Notes: generated by a model from the letters alone, not told the origin. DNA of 6,783 bases from Hyphomicrobiales bacterium (GCA_002746425.1 NVXB01000026.1:2898-9680), one strand, 5' to 3'; shown: positions 1 through 6,461, counted from the stretch's first letter. Program-made: numbers and translations.

Positions 1-170
1 TGCTGAATAATGTGCAAAACGCCTGCATAATAGGCGGCTCCAGCCTCGCTCCTCTTTACGCAAAAGCCTGTGAGAACGCAGGTTTGAACGCCAAGCCTCT
101 CTCGGGACTGGATATCAGCACAGCGGGCCTGTGGAACCTAGCTCAGCAACAATCCAGCTCTACAAGATAG
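1..170 (+). CDS. dgoK: 2-dehydro-3-deoxygalactonokinase, C-terminal end (partial)
   Basis: Only the third frame is open from the left edge; the first full codon is at base 3 and a TAG stop ends at 170, leaving 55 residues. The fragment contains ACIIGGSSLAPLYAKA and then LSGLDISTAGLWNLAQQ, which resemble the end of the DgoK family, where a Gly-rich strand is followed by a helix and a closing AGL segment. DgoK phosphorylates 2-keto-3-deoxygalactonate with ATP in the cytosol, the second step of D-galactonate (De Ley-Doudoroff) breakdown. The stop lies 17 bases before the start of the aldolase that uses its product, so the two are almost certainly co-transcribed. The ATP-binding part is outside the window. 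The call rests on this short tail plus the neighbour; another sugar kinase of the same fold is possible but less likely. Confidence 0.8.
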   Translation, partial: LNNVQNACIIGGSSLAPLYAKACENAGLNAKPLSGLDISTAGLWNLAQQQSSSTR

Positions 171-173
171 TTT

Positions 174-180
174 AAAAGGA
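174..180 (+). promoter_or_regulatory. Ribosome-binding site that decides the dgoA start
   Basis: AAAAGGA ends 7 bases before the ATG at 188 but only 1 base before the in-frame ATG at 182. Normal spacing therefore favours 188. Choosing it removes two residues (Met-Val) from the longest possible reading frame. Confidence 0.6.
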
Positions 181-187
181 AATGGTT

Positions 188-826
188 ATGAACTGGTTGG
201 AACAATTTTCCCGGCACCGCGGCATCATTGCAATATTGCGCGGTGTTCAACCAAATGAAGTTGAAGACATTGCCGAAGCGTTGATTGCTGCTGGCATTAC
301 GCTGATTGAAGTGCCGCTGAATTCTCCAAATCCGTTCGACAGCATCGAAAAACTGGTAAAATTGGGTAAGGGCCGTGCGCTTGTTGGCGCTGGTACCGTT
401 TTGACAACGGATCAGGTCGATAAGCTTGCCAATATCGGCGCGCAGCTCGTCGTTTCGCCCAACACCAATCCAGCTGTCATCCAGCGCACCAAGGCGCGTG
501 GTTTGATGTCCATGCCTGGCGTGTTCACTGCCACGGACGCTTTCAATGCGCTAGAGGCTGGTGCCGATGTGCTGAAATTCTTCCCCGCAGACTCTCTTGG
601 CCCTTCCGGGCTCTCTGCAGTTAAGGCCGTTTTACCCAAAAACACCGTGTTGGCAGCCGTGGGCGGTGTCGGTGAATCCTCGTTCTCTTCCTATCTGCAA
701 AAAGGCATTACAGGCTTTGGTATTGGTGGAAGTCTGTACAAGTCAGGGCGTAGTATTGAGGATGTATCCGCTATCGCTAAAGGACTGGTTGCGGCCTATG
801 ACAAAGCGCTAAGTCAAACTTGTTGA
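188..826 (+). CDS. dgoA: 2-dehydro-3-deoxy-6-phosphogalactonate aldolase
   Basis: This 212-residue protein is a class I aldolase of the KDPG/KDPGal family. It splits 2-dehydro-3-deoxy-6-phosphogalactonate into pyruvate and D-glyceraldehyde 3-phosphate, the last step of galactonate breakdown in the cytosol. One TIM-barrel domain fills it. Visible landmarks are IIAILRG (13-19), EVPLNSP (41-47, with the catalytic Glu at 41), VGAGTVL (66-72), the Schiff-base segment DVLKFFPAD with Lys130, and AAVGGV (156-161) plus GIGGSLY (178-184) for phosphate binding. EVPLNSP and the FFPAD-type lysine segment are closer to DgoA than to the KDPG aldolase Eda. Length matches the family, about 205-215 residues. 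It follows dgoK by 17 bases, the order expected for consecutive pathway steps. No dehydratase or galactonate transporter lies in view, and no clear terminator follows. Eda-like activity on the gluconate epimer cannot be excluded. Confidence 0.93.
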   Translation: MNWLEQFSRHRGIIAILRGVQPNEVEDIAEALIAAGITLIEVPLNSPNPFDSIEKLVKLGKGRALVGAGTVLTTDQVDKLANIGAQLVVSPNTNPAVIQRTKARGLMSMPGVFTATDAFNALEAGADVLKFFPADSLGPSGLSAVKAVLPKNTVLAAVGGVGESSFSSYLQKGITGFGIGGSLYKSGRSIEDVSAIAKGLVAAYDKALSQTC

Positions 827-848
827 AGTACGTAACACTTTAATATTA

Positions 849-878
849 TTGATAAAATTCCAAAGACTTGCCTTATAG
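849..878 (+). promoter_or_regulatory. Possible promoter for the lipid methyltransferase gene
   Basis: In the A/T-rich gap after dgoA, TTGATA (849-854) and TTATAG (873-878) stand 18 bases apart and loosely resemble -35 and -10 boxes. It would place the transcript start just before the inverted repeat at 899-915. The match is weak and by eye only; the methyltransferase could instead be read through from dgo. Confidence 0.22.
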
Positions 879-898
879 GTAATGGGTGATATGCTTCC

Positions 899-915
899 CT
901 CCTGTAGTACAGGAG
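899..915 (+). promoter_or_regulatory. Perfect inverted repeat covering the ribosome-binding site
   Basis: CTCCTGTA, one central G, then TACAGGAG form an exact 17-base inverted repeat. In RNA it can fold as a 7-base-pair stem with a 3-base loop. The right arm contains AGGAG (911-915), the ribosome-binding site 9 bases before the ATG at 925, while the left arm supplies its exact complement CTCCT. Folding would hide the site. As double-stranded DNA the same symmetry could be a site for a dimeric regulator. The sequence shows the repeat; the regulatory role is inferred. Confidence 0.5.
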
Positions 916-924
916 CCAAAGACC

Positions 925-2172
925 ATGGAACTTTCTGACACTGCTGGACCGGGAATACACATTGATGCGGCGAATGTACGCGCGTTAACCCGCTCGTTAC
1001 CGCTCATGATGAAAGCAACCATACGCTTTGCTGCCCGGTTGCATTACGGCACCCTAAAAATAACAATTCCGAGTGGCGAAATGTTTGTCATTCACGGGAA
1101 ATCGCCCGGCCCCAATGCCGGTTTTATTATCCATGATGAGGCGTTTCCGGCACGTATTTTCAGCAAGGGAGATATTGGGGTTGCTGAAGGCTACATTGAT
1201 GAGCAATGGTCCAGCCCCGATGTCGCGACTGTCATCGAACTGTTCTGCGTCAATCAAGGCCTGATCAGCGATGCCCTTGAAAACCATAATTGGTTCAATC
1301 GGATCATGCGTATGCGCGGTTGGCTGACACGCAATACAAGACGCGGTTCCAAGAAGAACATTTCTGCCCATTATGATCTGGGCAATGCGTTTTACAGCCA
1401 ATGGCTCGACCCTTCGATGACCTACTCATCGGCCCTTTTTGAAACTGGTAATGAAGGTTTGGGAGAAGCTCAAACTCAAAAATACCGCCATCTAGCAGTT
1501 GAAACTGACATTCACGAAAATGATCAGGTATTGGAGATTGGTTGTGGCTGGGGCGGGTTTGCCGAATTTGCTGCCAAGGAAATTGGCTGCAATGTAACCG
1601 CACTAACCATTTCAAATGAACAGTTTGAGTTTGCCCAAAAGCGCATTTTTGACGCTGGCCTAACGGAAAAAGTAAAAATAAAATTCCAGGATTACCGTGA
1701 CGAACAGGGCGTTTACGACCGCATTGCCTCCATTGAAATGTTTGAGGCCGTGGGCGAGCAATATTGGAGCGAGTTTTTCGATCGTATGAAAATTTGCCTC
1801 AGGCCAGGCGGCACAGCCGGCCTGCAAATCATCACCATTCAAGATCGCTTTTTTGCCTCCTATCGCAGCGAGATGGATTTCATCCAGCGCTATATTTTCC
1901 CAGGCGGTATGCTGCCTTCTCCGCAAATACTAAAGGATTTGGGCGACCGAGTAGATATGAAACTGGTATCTGAGCGCATCTTTGGTCAGGACTACGCCAC
2001 AACGCTGCGTCTTTGGCATAACCGTTTTTTGGAAGCATGGCCGTCTATCAAGCCATTGGGGTTTGACCGCAAATTCAAAAATTTGTGGGAATATTACATG
2101 TTTTATTGTGAAGCGGGCTTTCGCTCCGGCAATATTGATGTGCGGCAATTGGTGTATTCGCGGCCCGAATAG
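925..2172 (+). CDS. Cyclopropane-fatty-acyl-phospholipid synthase family methyltransferase
   Basis: This 415-residue SAM-dependent enzyme belongs to the Cfa family, which modifies the double bond of unsaturated acyl chains in membrane phospholipids. An N-terminal region of about 140 residues precedes the methyltransferase domain: SAHYDLGNAFYSQWLDP (147-163), SAM-binding LEIGCGWGG (203-211), EMFEAVG (271-277), YIFPGGMLPS (323-332), and a C-terminal YCEAGFRSGNIDV segment (394-406). Glu274 and Tyr357 match the bicarbonate ligands Glu239 and Tyr317 of E. coli Cfa, but the ligands Cys139 and His266 correspond here to Ser169 and Gln301. It may therefore make a methylated or methylene product rather than a cyclopropane ring. 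FPGGMLPS, WHNRFLEAWP and EMFEAVG recall the alphaproteobacterial subgroup that includes the furan-fatty-acid enzyme UfaM, although its usual oxidoreductase partners are not in view. ATG 925 is chosen for AGGAG nine bases upstream; an in-frame GTG at 886 would add 13 residues. Family is certain, exact product is not. Confidence 0.88.
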   Translation: MELSDTAGPGIHIDAANVRALTRSLPLMMKATIRFAARLHYGTLKITIPSGEMFVIHGKSPGPNAGFIIHDEAFPARIFSKGDIGVAEGYIDEQWSSPDVATVIELFCVNQGLISDALENHNWFNRIMRMRGWLTRNTRRGSKKNISAHYDLGNAFYSQWLDPSMTYSSALFETGNEGLGEAQTQKYRHLAVETDIHENDQVLEIGCGWGGFAEFAAKEIGCNVTALTISNEQFEFAQKRIFDAGLTEKVKIKFQDYRDEQGVYDRIASIEMFEAVGEQYWSEFFDRMKICLRPGGTAGLQIITIQDRFFASYRSEMDFIQRYIFPGGMLPSPQILKDLGDRVDMKLVSERIFGQDYATTLRLWHNRFLEAWPSIKPLGFDRKFKNLWEYYMFYCEAGFRSGNIDVRQLVYSRPE

Positions 2173-2338
2173 TTTCTCCAAGAACCGGCAAATCGTAACC
2201 TATTCGGCAAGCGGCTCAATCAGCGGTTAGCTATTCCAATAAATGCCAAAAAAAGAAAACAGCCTTCCACTGGCGGCCATTGTTTAGCCAGAACAAAAGC
2301 ACGATATTGAATGTATCGAAACACCAAAGAAAAACGCC

Positions 2339-3382
2339 ATGACAATTCACCACTCTGTACTCGATGCAATCGGCAACACGCCCCTCATTCGCCTGAACAA
2401 GGTTTCTGAAGAAACCGGCTGTGAGATTTTGGGCAAGGCCGAATTTCTCAATCCCGGTCAATCGGTTAAAGATCGCGCGGCGCTGTACATCATCAATGAT
2501 GCGGTTAAGCGCGGCTTGTTAAAACCTGGCGGTACAGTGGTGGAAGGTACGGCTGGCAACACCGGCATCGGCTTGTCGATGGTGGCCAATATAATGGGTT
2601 TTAAATCCGTCATCGTCATCCCCGAAACGCAGTCTGAGGAGAAGAAAGACGCAATTCGGTTGATGGGCGCTGAACTGGTGGAAGTGCCCGCCGTGCCCTA
2701 TCGCAACCCCAACAATTACGTAAAGCTTTCTGGTCGTTTGGCACAGGAAATTGCCAAGACAAACCCCAATGGCGCTATCTGGGCCAATCAGTTTGACAAT
2801 GTCGCCAACAGACAAGCGCATATTGAGACAACAGGCCCTGAAATCTGGCAGCAGACCGATGGCAAAGTCGATGGTTTTATCTGTGCTGTAGGCTCTGGCG
2901 GTACGGTTGCGGGCGTTGGTATGGCGCTGAAAGAGCGCAATCCAAACATCCAGATCGGCCTTGCCGATCCCATGGGCGCAATGCTGTACAGCTATTATAA
3001 AACCGGTGAGTTCGTCTCTACTGGTTCATCCATCACCGAAGGCATCGGCCAGGGCCGCATTACGGCCAATCTGGAAGACGCGCCAATTGATTTTGCCACG
3101 CAGATTGAAGACAGCGTTGCGCTAGAACACCTATTCCATCTCGTGGAACATGAGGGCTTGGTTCTTGGCGGTTCATCTGGCATCAATATAGAAGGCGCTG
3201 TGCGTCTGGCGCGGGAGCTGGGTCCGGGGCACACTATCGTCACGATGCTGTGTGACTACGGTAATCGATATCAATCGAAATTGTTCAACCCGGAATTTTT
3301 GCGTTCCAAAGATTTGCCGGTTCCGCAGTGGATGGAACAGGTTTCAATGATTGTGCCACCTTTTGAAGAGGTGGCCGTTTAA
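2339..3382 (+). CDS. cysK: Cysteine synthase A (O-acetylserine sulfhydrylase family)
   Basis: A 347-residue PLP enzyme of the cysteine synthase/cystathionine beta-synthase family, expected to make L-cysteine from O-acetylserine and sulfide in the cytosol. IGNTPLIRLN (11-20) opens the fold. Lys44 in QSVKDRA is the PLP lysine, TAGNTG (71-76) is the substrate-binding Asn loop, GSGGT (185-189) binds PLP phosphate, and SSG (279-281) supplies the Ser facing the pyridine nitrogen. It has about 25-35 residues more than typical CysK, including a C-terminal tail after about 318. TAGNTG in place of the usual TSGNTG, and NQFDNVANRQAHIETTGPEI (150-169), resemble the fungal mitochondrial Cys-17/Mcy1 type and its alphaproteobacterial relatives. 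No cystathionine-type regulatory domain is present. The start has only a weak purine-rich ribosome site (AAAGAAA, 2325-2331). The 166-base gap before it shows no gene, riboswitch or clear terminator. It heads the unit with the tRNA editing and sulfurtransferase genes. Confidence 0.9.
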   Translation: MTIHHSVLDAIGNTPLIRLNKVSEETGCEILGKAEFLNPGQSVKDRAALYIINDAVKRGLLKPGGTVVEGTAGNTGIGLSMVANIMGFKSVIVIPETQSEEKKDAIRLMGAELVEVPAVPYRNPNNYVKLSGRLAQEIAKTNPNGAIWANQFDNVANRQAHIETTGPEIWQQTDGKVDGFICAVGSGGTVAGVGMALKERNPNIQIGLADPMGAMLYSYYKTGEFVSTGSSITEGIGQGRITANLEDAPIDFATQIEDSVALEHLFHLVEHEGLVLGGSSGINIEGAVRLARELGPGHTIVTMLCDYGNRYQSKLFNPEFLRSKDLPVPQWMEQVSMIVPPFEEVAV

Positions 3383-3394
3383 TGAGGTAACTGT

Positions 3395-4135
3395 GTGAGC
3401 ATAGCTGTCGAGAAACTATTTTTAGATGACGCAAACCAACAAACAGCCACTGGCACGGTGGTTGCGGTCAATGATCGAGGCGGCATCATTCTCGACAAGA
3501 CTATTTTCTACGCGACCAGCGGTGGGCAACCCGGCGATAGTGGCACGCTAACGTTGGTAAATGGCGACACCATTGAGATTGCCACGACTGTATGCGGAGA
3601 GACCAAGGATGAATTGATTTTGGTCCCCGCCAACAGCGATAATCTGCCAGCGGTGGGCGATGTTGTAACAATGCAGCTGAACTGGGAACGCCGACACCGC
3701 CTGATGCGCATGCATAGCGCCCTGCACTTGTTGTGTGCTTCCGTGCCCTACCCTGTGACCGGTGGGCAGATTGGCGAATTTGATAGCCGCCTTGATTTTG
3801 ATATGCCCGAAAGCATGGACAAGGAAGCGCTGAGCGCCGAGCTTAATAAGCTTGTTGAGGGGAATCATCCCATTTCAACGCGGTGGATCACCGACGCGCA
3901 GCTTGAAGAAAACCCGACACTTGTGCGCACCATGACCGTCAAACCGCCTATGGGCAGCGGTAAAGTACGGCTGGTTTCCATTGGCGAGGACGACAAGGTC
4001 GATCTTCAGCCATGCGGTGGAACTCATGTGAGCAACACCGGTGAAATCGGCTCGCTTGAAGTTTATAAAATTGAGAAAAAGGGCAAACAGAACCGCCGCG
4101 TTCGCGTTCGTTTGGCCGGGGAGAATGCAACATGA
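3395..4135 (+). CDS. alaX: Free-standing alanyl-tRNA editing protein (AlaX type)
   Basis: A 246-residue relative of the alanyl-tRNA synthetase editing domain with no synthetase part. Such proteins hydrolyse Ser-tRNA-Ala, and in some cases Gly-tRNA-Ala, in trans, preventing serine from entering proteins at alanine codons. The N-terminal barrel carries FYATSGGQPGDSG (38-50), equivalent to the Gly-rich loop of AlaRS. The zinc site is complete: His107 and His111 in MHSALH, and Cys207 and His211 in CGGTH. Size and the N-terminal barrel fit the medium-length class (AlaX-M, about 240 residues). The C-terminal recognition domain of AlaRS is absent. Translation starts at GTG 3395, with GAGG at 3384-3387 seven bases before it. 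It begins 12 bases after the cysteine synthase stop and its last 4 bases overlap the next gene, so co-translation is likely. The specific amino acid edited cannot be read from sequence. Confidence 0.92.
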   Translation: MSIAVEKLFLDDANQQTATGTVVAVNDRGGIILDKTIFYATSGGQPGDSGTLTLVNGDTIEIATTVCGETKDELILVPANSDNLPAVGDVVTMQLNWERRHRLMRMHSALHLLCASVPYPVTGGQIGEFDSRLDFDMPESMDKEALSAELNKLVEGNHPISTRWITDAQLEENPTLVRTMTVKPPMGSGKVRLVSIGEDDKVDLQPCGGTHVSNTGEIGSLEVYKIEKKGKQNRRVRVRLAGENAT

Positions 4136-4986
4136 GCAACTCCAATAACATTGTAAGTGCGCAGTGGTTGCTGGACGCTATAACCAGTCCAACCGTTAAA
4201 CTGGTTGATGGATCATGGTATCTGCCCCAGCAAAACAGGGATGCCATTGGCGAGTACAACAAGGGGCACATTCCGGGTGCTGTGTTCTATGATTTAGATG
4301 CCTATTCAGACCAATCAAGCTCCCTGCCCCACACATTGCCCAGCCCAGCGGATTTTGGCAAAACCATTGGCCAACTTGGTATCTCTAATGAGGATCATGT
4401 CATTGTCTATGACGGCATGGGATTGTTTTCAGCTGCGCGTATTTGGTGGATGTTCAAAACCTTTGGCCACAAGACCGTGTCCATCCTGGATGGCGGCATG
4501 CCAGCCTGGGTCACAGCAGGTGGTGCAACAGAGGCTGACGCACCAAGCCCTGTGTCTGTTGCGCCCTATGAGGCATCGTTTGACGCAGAACGCATTGCAG
4601 ACTGGCAAGCCGTTGCACAAATGTCCAAGACTGGCAGCTCGCAAATTCTGGATGCCCGCGCAGCAGACCGTTTTGCAGGGATTGTGCCAGAACCGCGTAC
4701 CGGCCTTAAAAGCGGCCATATTCCCGGATCAGGCAATCTGCCCATTCCAACACTTATCGAAGATGGCAGGCTAAAAAATGCCGCTGAGCTGAAAACAGCG
4801 TTTGAAGCCGCTGGCATTGATTTGTCCCGTCCTGTCACAACCAGCTGCGGATCTGGCGTTACAGCCGCTGTGCTGTCGCTGGGACTTGCTCAGCTAGGAC
4901 ACACAGACAACAAGCTTTATGACGGGTCATGGTCTGAATGGGGCGGGTTGGACGAGACCGCTGACATGATCGAGACAGGTAGCTAA
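4132..4986 (+). CDS. sseA: 3-mercaptopyruvate sulfurtransferase (two-domain rhodanese)
   Basis: A 284-residue tandem rhodanese, the normal length of the family. It moves sulfur from 3-mercaptopyruvate, a cysteine deamination product, to thiols or cyanide through a persulfide. The inactive N-terminal domain spans about 7-135 and shows KGHIPGAVFYDLD (44-56), IVYDG (91-95) and LDGGMPAW (119-126). The active C-terminal domain, about 155-280, has LDARAADRF (173-181), EPRTGLKSGHIPGS (187-200) and the loop CGSGVTA with Cys239 as the persulfide carrier. CGSGVT rather than CRKGVT marks mercaptopyruvate over thiosulfate specificity. Arg180 and Arg189 have the nine-residue spacing of the substrate-binding arginines in mammalian MPST. 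No signal peptide is seen, so it should be cytosolic. ATG overlaps the previous stop by 4 bases (ATGA), with GGGGAGA just upstream. Its place beside cysteine synthase suggests a role in cysteine or sulfur balance. Confidence 0.93.
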   Translation: MSNSNNIVSAQWLLDAITSPTVKLVDGSWYLPQQNRDAIGEYNKGHIPGAVFYDLDAYSDQSSSLPHTLPSPADFGKTIGQLGISNEDHVIVYDGMGLFSAARIWWMFKTFGHKTVSILDGGMPAWVTAGGATEADAPSPVSVAPYEASFDAERIADWQAVAQMSKTGSSQILDARAADRFAGIVPEPRTGLKSGHIPGSGNLPIPTLIEDGRLKNAAELKTAFEAAGIDLSRPVTTSCGSGVTAAVLSLGLAQLGHTDNKLYDGSWSEWGGLDETADMIETGS

Positions 4987-5035
4987 GCCTGATCATTTTA
5001 TTTATCCAATTACACGTAACGAAGAAAGAATTTCT

Positions 5036-5587
5036 ATGAAGTTTATGAAAACACTGGCCGCTACCGCCGTGGCCCTAACCATAACCGCAGCTTTTGCGAC
5101 AGCCAGCTTCGCGGCCAGCGCAGCCAACACGCTATTGCTTGAGACTAAAACTGGCACCGTCGTGATTGAATTGCTGCCAGATGTCGCGCCTGCGCATGTG
5201 GAACGTATCCGCAATCTGGCAAATTCCGGGTTTTATGACGGATTGAAGTTTCACCGCGTGATTGAAGGTTTCATGGCACAAACAGGCGACCCACTGGGCA
5301 ATGGCACTGGCGGATCAGACTTGCCTGATTTGGGCGCTGAATTCTCCAACCTGCCTTATGTGCGCGGCGTTTTGGGCATGGCGCGCTCCAGCAGCCCTAA
5401 CAGTGCTAACTCTCAGTTTTTCATTATGTTTGATACAGCTTCCAGCCTGAATGGCCAGTACACGGTGTTCGGCCGGGTAACCGATGGTATGGAGCATGTC
5501 GACAAAATCAAAAAAGGTTCCAGAAGCCGTAATGGCTCTGTGTCAAATCCAGACACAATTCTACAAATGCGCACAGCAGATCAATAA
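5036..5587 (+). CDS. Secreted cyclophilin-type peptidyl-prolyl cis-trans isomerase
   Basis: A 183-residue single-domain cyclophilin that speeds cis-trans isomerisation at proline bonds. The start, Lys at 2 and 5, then a hydrophobic run (7-22) ending in ATASFA, forms a Sec signal peptide, probably cut after Ala26, so the mature protein of about 157 residues should act in the periplasm. Active-site features are intact: FHRVIEGFMAQTGDP (72-86) with catalytic Arg74, GNGTGG (88-93), GVLGMARS (111-118), and SANSQFFI (123-130). The position of the cyclosporin-binding Trp of human CypA is Ser137 here, as expected for a poorly drug-sensitive bacterial cyclophilin. ATG 5036 is preferred over ATG 5045 because the purine tract GAAGAAAGAA (5021-5030) fits only the first. 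It follows sseA by 49 bases and may be its distal operon partner. The terminator starts 23 bases after the stop. Confidence 0.9.
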   Translation: MKFMKTLAATAVALTITAAFATASFAASAANTLLLETKTGTVVIELLPDVAPAHVERIRNLANSGFYDGLKFHRVIEGFMAQTGDPLGNGTGGSDLPDLGAEFSNLPYVRGVLGMARSSSPNSANSQFFIMFDTASSLNGQYTVFGRVTDGMEHVDKIKKGSRSRNGSVSNPDTILQMRTADQ

Positions 5588-5610
5588 ACCAAACTGGTTT
5601 TACTGACACA

Positions 5611-5639
5611 AAAAAGCCCGCCGATTTGGCGGGCTTTTT
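5611..5639. terminator. Bidirectional rho-independent terminator
   Basis: AAAAAGCCCGCC (5611-5622) and GGCGGGCTTTTT (5628-5639) are perfect inverted copies around the loop GATTT. The 7-base-pair G/C core is followed by five Ts on the plus strand and, because of the A-tract, by five Us on the minus-strand transcript too. It lies between the convergent prolyl isomerase (ends 5587) and aapP (ends 5661) and can stop transcription from both sides. Confidence 0.93.
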
Positions 5640-5660
5640 CTATTCAAGATTCAATTTCAG

Positions 5661-6449
5661 CTAGTGCAAAATCTGGCTGAGGAATTCTTTGGTCCGCTCG
5701 TGCTGTGGATTATCAAAGAACTCGCTAGGCACGTTCTCTTCCACAATCTGACCAGCATCCATAAAGATCACCCGATTGGCTACCTGACGCGCAAAACCCA
5801 TCTCGTGGGTCACAACCAGCATGGTCATGCCCTCTTCGGCAAGGCTCACCATCGTATCAAGCACTTCCTTGATCATTTCCGGATCAAGCGCTGATGTAGG
5901 CTCATCAAACAGCATAATACGTGGATTCATGCACAAGGAACGTGCAATCGCCACCCGCTGTTGCTGCCCGCCAGACAATTGACCAGGGAACTTATGGGCC
6001 TGCTCTGGAATCTTCACACGCTCAAGATATTGCATCGCAACCTCTTCGGCCTGCTTTTTAGGCATTTTACGCACCCAAATCGGAGCCAGTGTGCAATTTT
6101 CCAAAATGGTCAAATGCGGGAACAGATTGAAGTGCTGGAACACCATGCCAACTTCACGGCGCACTTCATCAATCTTCTTCAGATCATTGTTCAGCTCAAT
6201 ACCATCAACGATAATCTGGCCGCGTTGATGCTCTTCCAAACGGTTGATGCACCGGATCAATGTAGATTTACCCGAGCCCGATGGGCCTGCAATGACGATA
6301 CGCTCGCCGCGCATCACCTTCAAATTGATATCCTTGAGAACGTGGAAGTCTCCATACCACTTGTTCATATTGGTGATATCAATTGCCACATCCGTGTCGG
6401 AAACGGTCATTTTCGAGCGGTCAATTTCCGCTACTGCTGCATTAGACAT
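5661..6449 (-). CDS. aapP: General L-amino acid ABC transporter, ATP-binding subunit
   Basis: The 262-residue ATPase powers a polar-amino-acid importer of the His/Glu/Gln family and sits on the cytoplasmic face of the inner membrane. Complete motifs are present: Walker A GPSGSGKST (55-63), Q-loop Gln105 in MVFQHFNLFP, signature LSGGQQQR (158-165), Walker B IMLFDEPT (178-185) with Glu183, and switch His215 in VVTHEMGFA. About 22 variable residues precede the ABC domain, as in rhizobial AapP. NMNKWYGDFHVLKDINLKV (27-45) and the segment IWVRKMPKKQAEEVAMQYL (124-142) match my recollection of Rhizobium AapP nearly residue for residue. The start is set by AGGA eight bases upstream. It is the last gene of the operon, 10 bases after aapM, and is followed by the shared terminator. 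Aap systems take up many L-amino acids; substrate range here is inferred from the family. Confidence 0.94.
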   Translation of the reverse strand: MSNAAVAEIDRSKMTVSDTDVAIDITNMNKWYGDFHVLKDINLKVMRGERIVIAGPSGSGKSTLIRCINRLEEHQRGQIIVDGIELNNDLKKIDEVRREVGMVFQHFNLFPHLTILENCTLAPIWVRKMPKKQAEEVAMQYLERVKIPEQAHKFPGQLSGGQQQRVAIARSLCMNPRIMLFDEPTSALDPEMIKEVLDTMVSLAEEGMTMLVVTHEMGFARQVANRVIFMDAGQIVEENVPSEFFDNPQHERTKEFLSQILH

Positions 6450-6457
6450 AATTTATT

Positions 6458-6461
6458 TCCT
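6458..6461 (-). promoter_or_regulatory. aapP ribosome-binding site overlapping the aapM stop codon
   Basis: Read on the minus strand, TAGGA combines the aapM stop TAG (6462-6460) with the AGGA core (6461-6458), eight bases before the aapP ATG. A ribosome finishing aapM would be sitting on this site, which favours coupled translation of the two subunits. Confidence 0.6.

Noticed and set aside
182..187. ATG at 182 as the dgoA start, adding Met-Val
   Set aside because: The AAAAGGA site ends one base before it, too close for initiation; the ATG at 188 has 7-base spacing.
1054..1401. Minus-strand open frames of about 100 codons opposite the lipid methyltransferase, and similar ones opposite other genes
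   Set aside because: All sit opposite well-supported coding sequence, lack ribosome sites and show no family resemblance.
2243..2287. A 14-codon reading frame (MPKKENSLPLAAIV) upstream of cysteine synthase that might be a leader peptide
   Set aside because: No ribosome-binding site precedes it, it contains no cysteine or serine run that would suggest attenuation, and no terminator/antiterminator pair is visible after it.
2173..2338. A possible riboswitch or promoter before cysteine synthase, including a CTGGC/GCCAG stem at 2270-2290 and TTGTTT at 2280
   Set aside because: The stem is only 5 base pairs with a 12-base loop, the -10 candidate is poor, and nothing matches a riboswitch I recognise.
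4298..4774. A 158-codon plus-strand frame inside sseA
   Set aside because: It is a frame-shifted shadow of the sulfurtransferase, whose motifs continue unbroken in the main frame.
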